From JAXDBV01 sp034678415 (lineage in GTDB: Bacteria > Bacteroidota > Bacteroidia > Bacteroidales > VadinHA17): DNA of 17,028 bases. The notes beneath the pieces were generated by a model that was not told where the DNA came from, searched no databases, and saw only the letters and a list, made by a program, of their open reading frames with translations. Shown piece by piece: positions 1 through 8,500 of this stretch (position 1 is its first letter; each line of letters opens with the position of its first letter). Made by a program: the position numbers and the translations under genes. The stretch is from the NCBI GenBank assembly GCA_034678415.1, contig JAXDBV010000193.1, forward strand, positions 1-17,028, in the 5' to 3' direction.

Positions 1-777
1 TACCGGCTCCTCTCCCGCCAGGACCCGGACGGAACATGGGCGAAAGGTATCTATACCCCCAAATGGACATCAACCACCTATACTTTATTATTACTGAAAA
101 ACATTGGACTGGAACCGGGACATCCGGCTGCGCTGAAAGCATGTGCTGTACTGGATCAGAAAAATCGCTCCGTTGACGGAGGGATCAATTACTGGGGCAT
201 AAAACACAGCGAAACCTGTGTGACCGGTATGATCCTGGGCATTTTCTCCTGGTTCGGGTACCTGGCTCCCGTTACCATGAATCTGGCTGAATACCTTATG
301 GATGAACAGATGCCCGATGGCGGCTGGAACTGCCGGCGCCAGTACGGGTCCGTCCACAGCTCGTTCCACACTACTATCAATGTGCTCGAGGGCCTCAGAG
401 AACTGGAAAAAATAAAGCCCGAAACCCGGTTGGTTTCTGCCAGAAACAGGGCTGTCGAATTTATGTTGCAACACCGGTTGTTTCGCTCTCACCGTACAGG
501 CGAGGTGTTTGACCCCCAAATGACCATGCTGTCGTACCCCGCATACTGGCATTATGATATCATGCGCATGCTCGATTATATGGCCGACAGAGGGTATCCG
601 CATGATGAACGTATGGACGGTGCACTCGCCATTATCCGTAAAAAACAGGATAAATACGGCCGGTGGCCTCTGCAGCATCCATGGAAGGCCAAGGTATGGT
701 TCGAAATGGAAAAACCGGGCCTGCCCAGCCGGTGGAACACCTTACGGGCACTAAGAATCCTTAAGGTTTATAAATAA
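1..777 (+). CDS. Prenyltransferase/squalene-cyclase-like alpha-alpha toroid protein (5' end missing)
   Basis: The reading frame is open from the first base and ends at a TAA at 775-777, followed by a second TAA, so the gene starts upstream of the window and 258 codons are visible. Repeated helical segments carry motifs typical of the terpenoid cyclase/prenyltransferase toroid fold: QDPDGTW near the left edge, VDGGINYW, and MPDGGWNC. The C-terminal part has the conserved-looking YPAYWHYDIMRMLDY and a final DKYGRW segment followed by WNTLRALRIL. No DxDD cyclase motif is seen in the visible part, so catalysis of squalene cyclisation is not supported. The protein may be a non-catalytic or unknown-substrate member of the fold. 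No terpenoid genes are near. The fold assignment is fairly sure; the function is unknown. Confidence 0.75.
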   Translation, partial: YRLLSRQDPDGTWAKGIYTPKWTSTTYTLLLLKNIGLEPGHPAALKACAVLDQKNRSVDGGINYWGIKHSETCVTGMILGIFSWFGYLAPVTMNLAEYLMDEQMPDGGWNCRRQYGSVHSSFHTTINVLEGLRELEKIKPETRLVSARNRAVEFMLQHRLFRSHRTGEVFDPQMTMLSYPAYWHYDIMRMLDYMADRGYPHDERMDGALAIIRKKQDKYGRWPLQHPWKAKVWFEMEKPGLPSRWNTLRALRILKVYK

Positions 778-1514
778 TAACCGGCTAGGATTACAGTCTC
801 TGCCTAAGGATGCATTAGATACAACCTAAAATCTGCAGTATAACTTTTACATCCCTTTCCAGCGCTCCTTCTTCATTGTTATTAACATCCTACCGTCTTT
901 GTTTTAATGTACATTGTGAATAATATTAAATTGATGTATCATTTCTGGTAATTTTGTTTTAAGAAAATAAAATACTACTTTCATGTTCCTTAAATTTGAC
1001 AAAATTTTGTTTAACACAGGTGTCATTAATATTTAGTATTCCCGGAGCCGGTCCTCTTTATGGTAGGAAATTCACAACCGATTATAATACAGCATCTTAA
1101 ATAACATATCAATATAGTCTGTAAAAAACAAATGTACCATATGTAAGATATTGGCGGTGATATGAATCATCGCATTGAAATGTTGTGTATTACACATAAG
1201 ATGTACAAAACAGCCCGGGAATGAAATACATTTAGGGGTTACTTGGCGCTTTATGCGGTTGCATGAGGTATATACCTGTGTGCATCCGTAAGAAGGGTAT
1301 GCTTATTTGGCATAACCAGAGAATTGTATTAGAATGAAAGATGATATATGTCATATTGAGTAGATGATTTATATTAATGTTTATAAGTGCTTCTATGTTC
1401 ATAACATAACTAATTTTAGAACAAGAAGTATAGAATAATATGTTAATATATATATATGTATATGCATGAATTATTAAACAACAACAATATGTTAAACCCT
1501 AACAAATAACAGCC
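778..1514. other. AT-rich intergenic spacer before the methyltransferase operon
   Basis: No gene of credible length or composition is visible on either strand in these 737 bases. The stretch is much richer in A and T than the genes on both sides. It contains a short TA-repeat run around 1445-1462, two isolated matches to the Bacteroidota -7 consensus TAnnTTTG (949-956 and 991-998) that have no suitably placed -33 element and no gene nearby, and a set of inverted repeats between 1184 and 1408 (listed separately). It probably contains the promoter of the downstream signalling genes, but I cannot place it with confidence. Confidence 0.6.
1184..1408. repeat. Cluster of four short inverted repeats upstream of the methyltransferase gene
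   Basis: Four small dyads are visible: TGTGTA-T-TACACA at 1184-1196, the perfect 12-base palindrome AGGTATATACCT at 1266-1277, ATATG-T-CATAT at 1346-1356, and TATGTT-CAT-AACATA at 1394-1408. The first three start about 80 bases apart. They do not share one consensus, and AT-rich DNA produces such dyads by chance. An operator role for the downstream signalling operon is only a possibility. Confidence 0.35.
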
Positions 1515-2450
1515 ATGAACACTGATTATGCAGCTACCAATCGTCCGTCAATGATACGGACCGATGTGAAACAACCCTTGAAACTTGGACAGGAGGTTGT
1601 GGATTATGTTAATGAACTTATTATTAAAGGAGGACCGGAGAGATTCGAGTACCAGAAGCTGATTGATTTCGTCGCCACCCTTGATGAGAACCTGGTGGAA
1701 GAATACCGCGCCCTGCTTCGTCCTGCACTCACCCTGGATACTTTACAGGGATGGACATTCAACAAGCCATTCGGGTATGCCGGTGATTTCATGATCATTG
1801 AAAAGATTTACCAGCGGTATGTGAATCCCGATATTCGTTACAGCAACTGGGACCGTTTTTACCAGCACCAGCATGCGGCTCAGGCAGTAAGGAACCGGAA
1901 GGACTACTTCATACAAACCTGCCAGGGAATGATTCGGTCGAAAGCGGGTGAGAGAAATGTACTGATCCTTGGCAGTGGTCCCGCCACCGATGTATTCGAG
2001 TTCAACAGACTTCATCCAGAACACAAGCTTACATTTGACCTGATTGATTGGGACCAGAGGGCTATTGATTATGCCAGCGAGAAAAACCATGATTACCTTG
2101 ACAGAATGCGATTCATGAGGATGAATGTACTGAGGTATGACACTCACAAACGGTATGATCTTATCTGGAGTGCCGGTTTATTTGATTATTTCAAGGAAAA
2201 GCATTTCGCCTACACCCTGAGGAAGTTCAATGCCCTGCTTAACCCTGGCGGTGAAATGGTGATAGGAAACTTCAGCAAAGGCAATCCCACACAGAGTCTG
2301 ATGGAGGTGATGGGTGCATGGTACCTGAATTACCGGAGCGAAGAAGAGCTGCTTGACCTGGGCGAGGATGCAGGGATCATGGAAGAAAACATGTATGTTG
2401 ATCGCGAACCGCTGGGCATCAATCTCTTTCTCAGGATTATCAACCGGTAA
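1515..2450 (+). CDS. Class I SAM-dependent methyltransferase, PhcB-like (putative fatty-acid methyl ester signal synthase)
   Basis: This 311-residue protein is predicted to be cytoplasmic, since it has no signal peptide or membrane helix. The Rossmann methyltransferase motifs are visible: motif I VLILGSGPATDVFEF (149-163) for SAM binding, an acidic motif II FDLIDWD (174-180), motif IV YDLIWSAGLFDYF (214-226) and the strand LNPGGEMVIGNFS (242-254). The N-terminal half carries FNKPFGYAGDFMIIEKIY (82-99). As I recall the family, this GYxGD signature marks proteins annotated as extracellular-factor 3-hydroxypalmitic acid methyl ester biosynthesis proteins, after PhcB of Ralstonia, which methylates 3-hydroxypalmitate to a quorum signal. 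A hybrid kinase follows 38 bases downstream and then a receiver, the same order as phcBSR. The methyltransferase assignment is firm. The substrate is inferred from family and context, and another small acceptor remains possible. The start ATG at 1515 has no clear Shine-Dalgarno, as is usual in this phylum. Confidence 0.8.
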   Translation: MNTDYAATNRPSMIRTDVKQPLKLGQEVVDYVNELIIKGGPERFEYQKLIDFVATLDENLVEEYRALLRPALTLDTLQGWTFNKPFGYAGDFMIIEKIYQRYVNPDIRYSNWDRFYQHQHAAQAVRNRKDYFIQTCQGMIRSKAGERNVLILGSGPATDVFEFNRLHPEHKLTFDLIDWDQRAIDYASEKNHDYLDRMRFMRMNVLRYDTHKRYDLIWSAGLFDYFKEKHFAYTLRKFNALLNPGGEMVIGNFSKGNPTQSLMEVMGAWYLNYRSEEELLDLGEDAGIMEENMYVDREPLGINLFLRIINR

Positions 2451-2455
2451 TTTAT

Positions 2456-2463
2456 TAATTTTG
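2456..2463 (+). promoter_or_regulatory. Possible -7 promoter element between methyltransferase and kinase genes
   Basis: TAATTTTG matches the Bacteroidota -7 consensus TAnnTTTG. It lies just after the methyltransferase stop and 25 bases before the kinase ATG, which would give a short leader. The nearest -33-like TTTC (2427-2430) is about 25 bases away, longer than the usual spacing of about 19, so this is a weak candidate for an internal promoter. Confidence 0.3.
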
Positions 2464-2488
2464 CAGTATTGATCACTGTGTTCAACCC

Positions 2489-4468
2489 ATGAAGAAACAG
2501 AGGGATAGCTGGCTGATGATGATAGGCCTGCGCAGGCCGGGGGAGGCTGAACTGAGCCTTAATCCCGTCACCCTGCGTTTCTCGGGCGAGATGAAATCGC
2601 TGGAGCAGCCTTTTATGGAAGACTATTTCCTCCGGTCCATCGGCCACTTCCGCTTCGCTCTTGCTCTCGCCATCATCTTTTACGCTGCCTTTGCCATCCT
2701 CGATGCCACCGTTATCCCCGAACTGAAATATGAATTCTGGATCATCCGCTTCTGCCTGGTGATCCCGGTTATGGTCATCGCAATCCTCCTGACCTATGTC
2801 CGTAATTTCAAGAGATTCATGCAGGTGGTCATCGCCGTCAGCATGTACTGGGCAGGGCTGGGTATCGTGGTGATGACTATCTATGCGGGAAAGTATAATT
2901 TTTACACATACTATGCAGGGCTGATCCTCATCTTCATGTTCGGCTACACCCTTTCCCGGGCTTTATTCATCTATGGTACCATCGCCGGTTGGTCAATCGT
3001 GCTGACATATGAAATATCATCCATCTGGCTCACCCACACTCCCGTTGAGGTACTGGGCAACAACAGTACTTTCTTCATATCAGCAAACGTTGTGGGGATG
3101 GTCGTGTGTTATGTCATGGAATATTCCGCTCGCAAGGATTTTTACATGCGTCTTCTTCTTGAGAGCGAGAAGGAAAAAGTTAAGGCGGCAAATGAATCGC
3201 TTGAGAAACGTGTTCAGGAGCGCACAGCACAGCTTACCAGGGCTAACAGGAACCTGAAGAAGGAGATCGAAATGAGGAAGCACTACCAGGAAGAACAGGC
3301 CAAGTTGGAAGCACAATTGTTACAGCTGCAGAAGATGGAAACCATCGGTACCCTCGCCGGAGGCATCGCTCATGACTTCAATAACATCCTTACACCCGTA
3401 CTGGGGTATACCGAGATGGCCATGGAAGAGCTGGATGATGACAGCAACCTGAAATATGATATTGAACAGATCCATCACGCAGCCCTCAGAGGAAAAGACC
3501 TGGTGCAACAGATCCTTACCTTCAGCCGGCAAATGGATGTGGATAAGAAACCACTGCACCTGCATCTTGTAATCAAGGAAGTGCTCAACCTGATAAAAGC
3601 ATCCTTCCCTTCCAACATCTCCATCCGGCACCAGCTCGACCCTCAATGCGGTACAGTACTGGCTGACAACACCCAAATCCACCAGATACTGATGAATCTG
3701 TGCACCAACAGCTATCATGCAATGATGGACAAAGGTGGGATACTCGAGGTGAAACTGCATAAGTGTGACGTGGATCCCAGGCTTGAAAAATCCCTGGGCC
3801 ATATTAATAAGGGAGTATATGTGGTGATCACCGTAACCGATACCGGTCACGGTATGGATAAGGAAACCATGCAAAGAATATTCGAACCCTTCTTTACCAA
3901 GAAAGAAGTGGGGGTTGGCTCAGGGCTTGGACTATCCGTTGTTCATGGCATAGTAAAAAGCTATAAGGGAGCCATAACGGTTGACAGCATGGTGGGAAAA
4001 GGTACAACGTTCAAAATATATCTCCCGCAACACAGCGCTGATCCGGGTGTCACCAAAGGAATTAGCGAGAAAGTTTTCAAAGGCAAGGAACATATCCTCT
4101 TCCTCGATGATGAGGAAGAAATTACTTTCATGGGAAAGAAAATGCTGGAAAGCCTGGGATACAGGGTATGCATTGAAACCAGTCCCACCAGGGCCATGGA
4201 AGTGTTTATGCAAAATCCTGACGATTTTGATCTCCTGGTTACCGACCAGACCATGCCCAACATGCAGGGCACTGAGCTGGCGCGAAAATTCAGGGATGTA
4301 AGACCTGAACTCAAGGTAATCATCATCACGGGATCCACCGATTATATTAACAAGGAAAAAGCGGATGAGCATGGCATCGATGAACTTGTATTTAAACCAT
4401 TGATATTGAGCGAATTCAGCAAAGTGATCCGACGGGTACTGGATGGGAAAGTGAAACAAAAGGCATAG
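2489..4468 (+). CDS. Hybrid sensor histidine kinase with six-helix membrane domain and C-terminal receiver
   Basis: The 659-residue protein starts with a short cytosolic segment, then about six hydrophobic helices (roughly 55-75, 83-103, 111-131, 137-156, 158-176, 194-212) with very short loops, which suggests sensing of a membrane-associated or hydrophobic ligand. A charged coiled coil (about 215-290) leads to the HisKA domain with phospho-accepting His295 in GGIAHDFNNILTP. The ATPase domain follows: N-box Asn403/Asn407, G1 DTGHG (451-455), F-box FEPFFTK, and G2 GSGLGL (477-482). A receiver domain (about 534-650) has the acidic pair Asp540/Asp541, phospho-acceptor Asp586 in LLVTDQTMP, Thr614 and Lys636. 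All catalytic residues are present, so it should be active. There is no DNA-binding or other output domain. The next gene starts 3 bases after its stop, so the two are surely co-transcribed. By position it corresponds to PhcS beside PhcB. The signal is not shown by the sequence. Confidence 0.93.
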   Translation: MKKQRDSWLMMIGLRRPGEAELSLNPVTLRFSGEMKSLEQPFMEDYFLRSIGHFRFALALAIIFYAAFAILDATVIPELKYEFWIIRFCLVIPVMVIAILLTYVRNFKRFMQVVIAVSMYWAGLGIVVMTIYAGKYNFYTYYAGLILIFMFGYTLSRALFIYGTIAGWSIVLTYEISSIWLTHTPVEVLGNNSTFFISANVVGMVVCYVMEYSARKDFYMRLLLESEKEKVKAANESLEKRVQERTAQLTRANRNLKKEIEMRKHYQEEQAKLEAQLLQLQKMETIGTLAGGIAHDFNNILTPVLGYTEMAMEELDDDSNLKYDIEQIHHAALRGKDLVQQILTFSRQMDVDKKPLHLHLVIKEVLNLIKASFPSNISIRHQLDPQCGTVLADNTQIHQILMNLCTNSYHAMMDKGGILEVKLHKCDVDPRLEKSLGHINKGVYVVITVTDTGHGMDKETMQRIFEPFFTKKEVGVGSGLGLSVVHGIVKSYKGAITVDSMVGKGTTFKIYLPQHSADPGVTKGISEKVFKGKEHILFLDDEEEITFMGKKMLESLGYRVCIETSPTRAMEVFMQNPDDFDLLVTDQTMPNMQGTELARKFRDVRPELKVIIITGSTDYINKEKADEHGIDELVFKPLILSEFSKVIRRVLDGKVKQKA

Positions 4469-4471
4469 CAA

Positions 4472-4837
4472 ATGGCAAAAATTATTGTAATTGACGATGA
4501 ACCTTATATTCTCCTCATGCTGAAAAAGATGCTGGAGATGGAAGGACACAGTGTTGAAATGGCGAAGAATGGGAAAGATGGCCTTGCCATGATAAATACC
4601 AATCCGCCCGACCTGGTAATCACCGATATTGTCATGCCCGAGAAGGAAGGGCTGGAGACCATCCGCGAGGTGCGGAAAAAATATCCTGGCATGAAAATCA
4701 TCGCCATTTCAGGTGGCGGACGGCTCGATTCGAATGAATACCTTGAACCCGCCCGTCATTTTGGCGCAGCCAGAATCATAAAAAAACCCTTCCAGAAAAG
4801 CGAAATGGTGAACGCAGTGAAGGATCTCCTGGTCTGA
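4472..4837 (+). CDS. Stand-alone response regulator (CheY-like receiver)
   Basis: The 121 residues form a single receiver domain and nothing else. The acidic pocket is Asp8/Asp9/Glu10 in VIDDEP, the phospho-acceptor is Asp52 in VITDIVMP, the switch residue is Ser80 in IAISGGG, and the conserved lysine is Lys105 in IKKPF. The loop after the switch serine is longer than in CheY (GGGRLDSNEYLEPARHFGA), which is usual for one subfamily of single-domain regulators. The start lies 3 bases after the hybrid kinase stop, so it is a natural phospho-transfer partner of that kinase or of its receiver. With no output domain, it must act through protein-protein contact or as an intermediate or sink in a phosphorelay whose final element is elsewhere. 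Confidence 0.93.
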   Translation: MAKIIVIDDEPYILLMLKKMLEMEGHSVEMAKNGKDGLAMINTNPPDLVITDIVMPEKEGLETIREVRKKYPGMKIIAISGGGRLDSNEYLEPARHFGAARIIKKPFQKSEMVNAVKDLLV

Positions 4838-5549
4838 TCCTCCGGTACATTACCCGGCTACCTTACTCTTCTGACCAAGGTAACGGAGGTATGACTCAGG
4901 CCTCCTGAAGTGTATCCCCCTGTTATTCTTTCTTAAGAGAGAACAACATTCGGTAACGGCAAAAAAAAATGTAAGATAGTCTCTTCCGGCCGAACGTGTC
5001 TGCCCGCAGACCGGAGCATGGTGTGTCGAACAGGTACAGCAAATACATCTGATGAGGATGTAACAACGGTTCTTCATCCATGGATTATTGGTTTCTCCCG
5101 TTTGTTCAACCCGGCCACCGGTCAGGCATTTCATCTTGTATAATCCAGAAAGTACGGCACTGAACAGTTATCTGAGGCATCCGACCGGAACAGACGGAAA
5201 ATCAGCATCCGTATAATTAAAAACCCCGGTGGAGGAACCGGGGCTTTTCAAGTCAGAAATTTTAAAATGCCTGACCCATCAACCATGCATGACACGGTAC
5301 TATGTACCCTAAAAAACCACTAACCAAACAACCAAATTATTGTGCTATTATTTGCTTTACACTCATTAAACGAAATGAGCCTCCTTTTGGTTGGAATTCA
5401 CAGGTAGTGGCATTAGCAGTACAATTATCTGTTATCCAATTAATTAGATTGATTTACCGCAACAGAAACGGGTTGATATTTGACGAACAGCCGTTTTGTA
5501 GTGACGAAAGAAATCAGCAGTTAACATAAAACAAGATAATCATGCAGAG
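4838..5549. other. Intergenic region between convergent receiver and NagZ-fusion genes
   Basis: No convincing gene is present in these 712 bases. The part up to about 5218 has moderate GC but no recognisable protein in any frame. It contains small hairpins (CCTCCG at 4839-4844 with CGGAGG at 4884-4889, and GTCTG/CAGAC at 4998-5011) and a run of nine A at 4964-4972 or so. A strong bidirectional terminator lies at 5219-5248. The stretch 5249-5549 is AT-richer and would form a long 3' untranslated region of the minus-strand gene if transcription ends at that terminator. A 75-codon open frame at 5302-5529 has no family resemblance and is not called. Confidence 0.6.
5219..5248. terminator. Bidirectional intrinsic terminator
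   Basis: A perfect 7-base stem CCCCGGT (5224-5230) and ACCGGGG (5237-5243) encloses the 6-base loop GGAGGA. Five A precede it and CTTTT follows, so a T-tract follows the stem on either strand. It is stronger on the minus strand, where five T come directly after the stem. It would stop transcripts of the minus-strand hydrolase gene about 300 bases after its stop codon and could also stop read-through from the receiver gene. Confidence 0.8.
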
Positions 5550-8500
5550 TCATTTTTTATTTATGACGGGATTGATAATTTCACCATTATCAATGATCAA
5601 TGCATCATAGGCTGCCTGCTGTATTTGTGTCCTGATATTCATTTCAATCAGCTTGTTGTTGTACTGGTTGGGATGGATACGGTTTGACAGAAAGATAAAC
5701 ACGATACCCGTTTCGGGATCAGCCCATGCCATGGTTCCTGTAAAGCCTGAGTGTCCGAAGCTCGAGAGGGAAGCGGAGGGACAAGCCGGTCCTTCCTTCT
5801 CCGGATCAGGCTCCGGTTTGTCAAAACCGAGGGCACGGCGATTTTCCTTTGTATTGAAACAAGCCGTGGTAAACAGGTCCACGGTATTTTTCCGGAAGTA
5901 TTGCCTTCCCCCGTACACCCCTCCATTAAGATACATCTGCATCATTTTGGCCAGGTCATTGGCGTTGGAGAATAGACCGGCATGACCGGCCACACCACCC
6001 AGCATGGCCGCTCCCGGATCATGCACATACCCCTGAAGAAGCTGCCTGCGAAAGATCACATCGTTTTCGGTGGGAACAATGCGGGCTTTGTCAAAACGCT
6101 CCAGAGGCTTATACCCCAGTGTCGTCGCTCCCAACGGACCGTAAAACATCTCCCTCGTAAACCTGTCGATCGACATACCTGTCATTCGTTCAATCATTAG
6201 CATGAAATAATAGAAACCCAGGTCACTGTACCTGTACTCCTTCTTCTCCCTTAGAGCAGACTGCTTTATCAGGCCAAATATTGTATCCCTGTACGCCCTG
6301 TTCATAAACATATTTTCAGCCACCTGGTATGGATAAGTATCGCTTTGGTTTATGCTGAATATACCGTTGCGGAAAATATAATTTCTGTTGAGGTATATTC
6401 CGTTTTCCAGCTTGAAGGGATAATCATCCGACAGTCTTTTTGCAAAGAGAGTCTGGCTCGCATCAAGAAGATCGAAGGTGTGCTGGTAGAAAGGGATCCA
6501 GCCGTTGAGCCTCGCCTGGTGACCAAGAACATCCCGGATAACAAGAGCACCCTTGTCGGTGGTATCAATTTCCGGAAGGTAAGACCCCAGCCGCTGTGAA
6601 AGATCCATCTTGCCCTGTTCATAAAGGAACATCAATGAGGGCATGGATGCGGTGATTTTTGTTACTGAGGCAAGGTCAAACAGGTCGGTTGTGCGCACTG
6701 GAGTTTTATTTCCGTAAGTATGATTACCGAAGGCTTTGTGATAGACCACCGCACCCTTCCGGGCCACCAGCACCACACAACCCGGCGTTGCCTTCTCAGC
6801 GATCGCCATGCCGGCAATAGAATCTATTCTCTGCAGATGTATAGAGGATAATCCTGCCTCTTCAGGTATGGTATACGAGAGTCTTATTTTCCCGGGAAGG
6901 TTAATCCCTGCTCCCACTTTATATTTACCATTGGCAGTGACCGGCAGCTTACCGCTGGCAGGTATGCCACCGAAGATCACCTGCGCGGAGTAATGCTGTG
7001 CATATTCCGAATCTTCATAGGATATGATAAGGCCTGAAGCCCGGTCAGGTCTGCTGAAACTTGACAGGCAATAAGGATTTCCGAAGACATCGAGAATAAT
7101 CCCCTTCCGCTGGAGAATCCGGTTCACAAACTTAGCCACCACCGGTGTTATCCCAAACCGTCTCGCCGGAATATCATTGGTCCCATGTATCGATGCAATC
7201 ACCAGGTCAAACTCGGAAAGGTGCTGAATGAATGCATTCATTACCTCCTCGGTGGCAAGTACCGGCAAAACAAAACTGGTCACGTCGGTATACAGTTCGA
7301 GCATCTCCTGGAAGTGAGTCTTCTCCCCGCTCCCGATACTGATGGATGCAATGTTTAGTGTGTCGAGCCTTTCCAGCGGAAGGAGCGATTCTTTATTCTC
7401 AATCACGGTGATGCTTCCCTGTACCAGTTTTCTCTTCAACACATCGGCGGAGGGCGGGTTCAGGTCAGCCTGAAGATCCCTGATCAGAGCCGGTTTGTAT
7501 CTGTTGAGCCCCATCCAGTACTTGGCAGCCAGCACTTTTCTTACCCGTTTATCAAGCTCTGATTCCAGGAATTCATCGTGCCTGACCGCCTTTTTTATCT
7601 CATGAATGGCTTTCGGCACATCGAGTGAGAGAAGGAGGATATCATTTCCGGCCAGAAAGGCATGCAAATCTGCTTCTCCCGGTTCAAAAAAACTGGTCAC
7701 ACCTTTCATGTCGAGGGCATCGGTAAAAACCAATCCTTTGAACCCCATCTCTTTATGCAGCAGGTCCCTGACAATGACAGGTGACAGGGTTGACGGTCTG
7801 TTCCGTGTGGAATCCAATGAACGGATAAACAGGTGAGCCACCATGACACCTCCCAGGCCCTCATCGATGAGTCTGCGGTACGGATACAGCTCAACAGAAT
7901 CAAGCCTTGTGCGATCGTGACCTATCACAGGCAGTGTATAATGCGAATCAGAATCGGTATCGCCGTGCCCGGGAAAGTGCTTTGCGGTGGGAAGCACTCC
8001 CCCGTCTTGGAGCCCTTTCATATAAGCCAGCCCTTTCCTGGTAACATTGTCCCTGTCTTCACCAAACGAACGGCTTCCAATCACAGGATTGGCCGGATTG
8101 TTGTTTATATCAACCACAGGCGCCAGGTTCACATGTACCCCTATCCTTTTGCACTGCCTGGCAATTTCCAGTCCCATCTCATATACCAGGCTATCATCGG
8201 TGACCGCACCCAGCATCATCTGCTTCGGGAAGCTGATGGTGCTGTCAAGCCGCATACCCAAGCCCCATTCGCAATCCTGAGATATCATCAGGGAAATATC
8301 TGAAAGGCTCTGGTAATAATTGGTAAGCTTTGCCTGACGCACTGGCCCCCCCTGGAAAAACACCAGCCCGCCGATCTTGTATCGCTCCACAAGCCGGGCA
8401 ATCTCTTCCACATGATCCTGATCCCTGTTCGAATAGGCTCTTACATGGATCAGCTGGGCGATTTTTTCTTCCAGGTTCAGTTGGTGCATCAGCGAATCCA

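Noticed and set aside
1..777. Squalene-hopene cyclase
   Set aside because: The toroid motifs are present, but no DxDD catalytic motif or terpenoid neighbours are visible in the fragment, so the specific enzyme name is not supported.
949..998. Two exact TAnnTTTG matches as promoters
   Set aside because: Neither has a -33 element at suitable distance, and the next gene is more than 500 bases away; such matches are expected by chance in AT-rich DNA.
1445..1462. TA-rich run as a possible microsatellite phase switch
   Set aside because: The run is short and interrupted, and lies about 50 bases before the ATG rather than within a promoter spacer that can be defined.
4850..5134. 94-codon open frame on the minus strand
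   Set aside because: The translation is rich in Cys, Arg and Thr in no recognisable pattern, and the frame lies in the spacer after the receiver gene with no family likeness or promoter.
5302..5529. 75-codon open frame on the plus strand
   Set aside because: No family resemblance and no promoter; it follows the terminator immediately and its composition is like non-coding AT-rich DNA.
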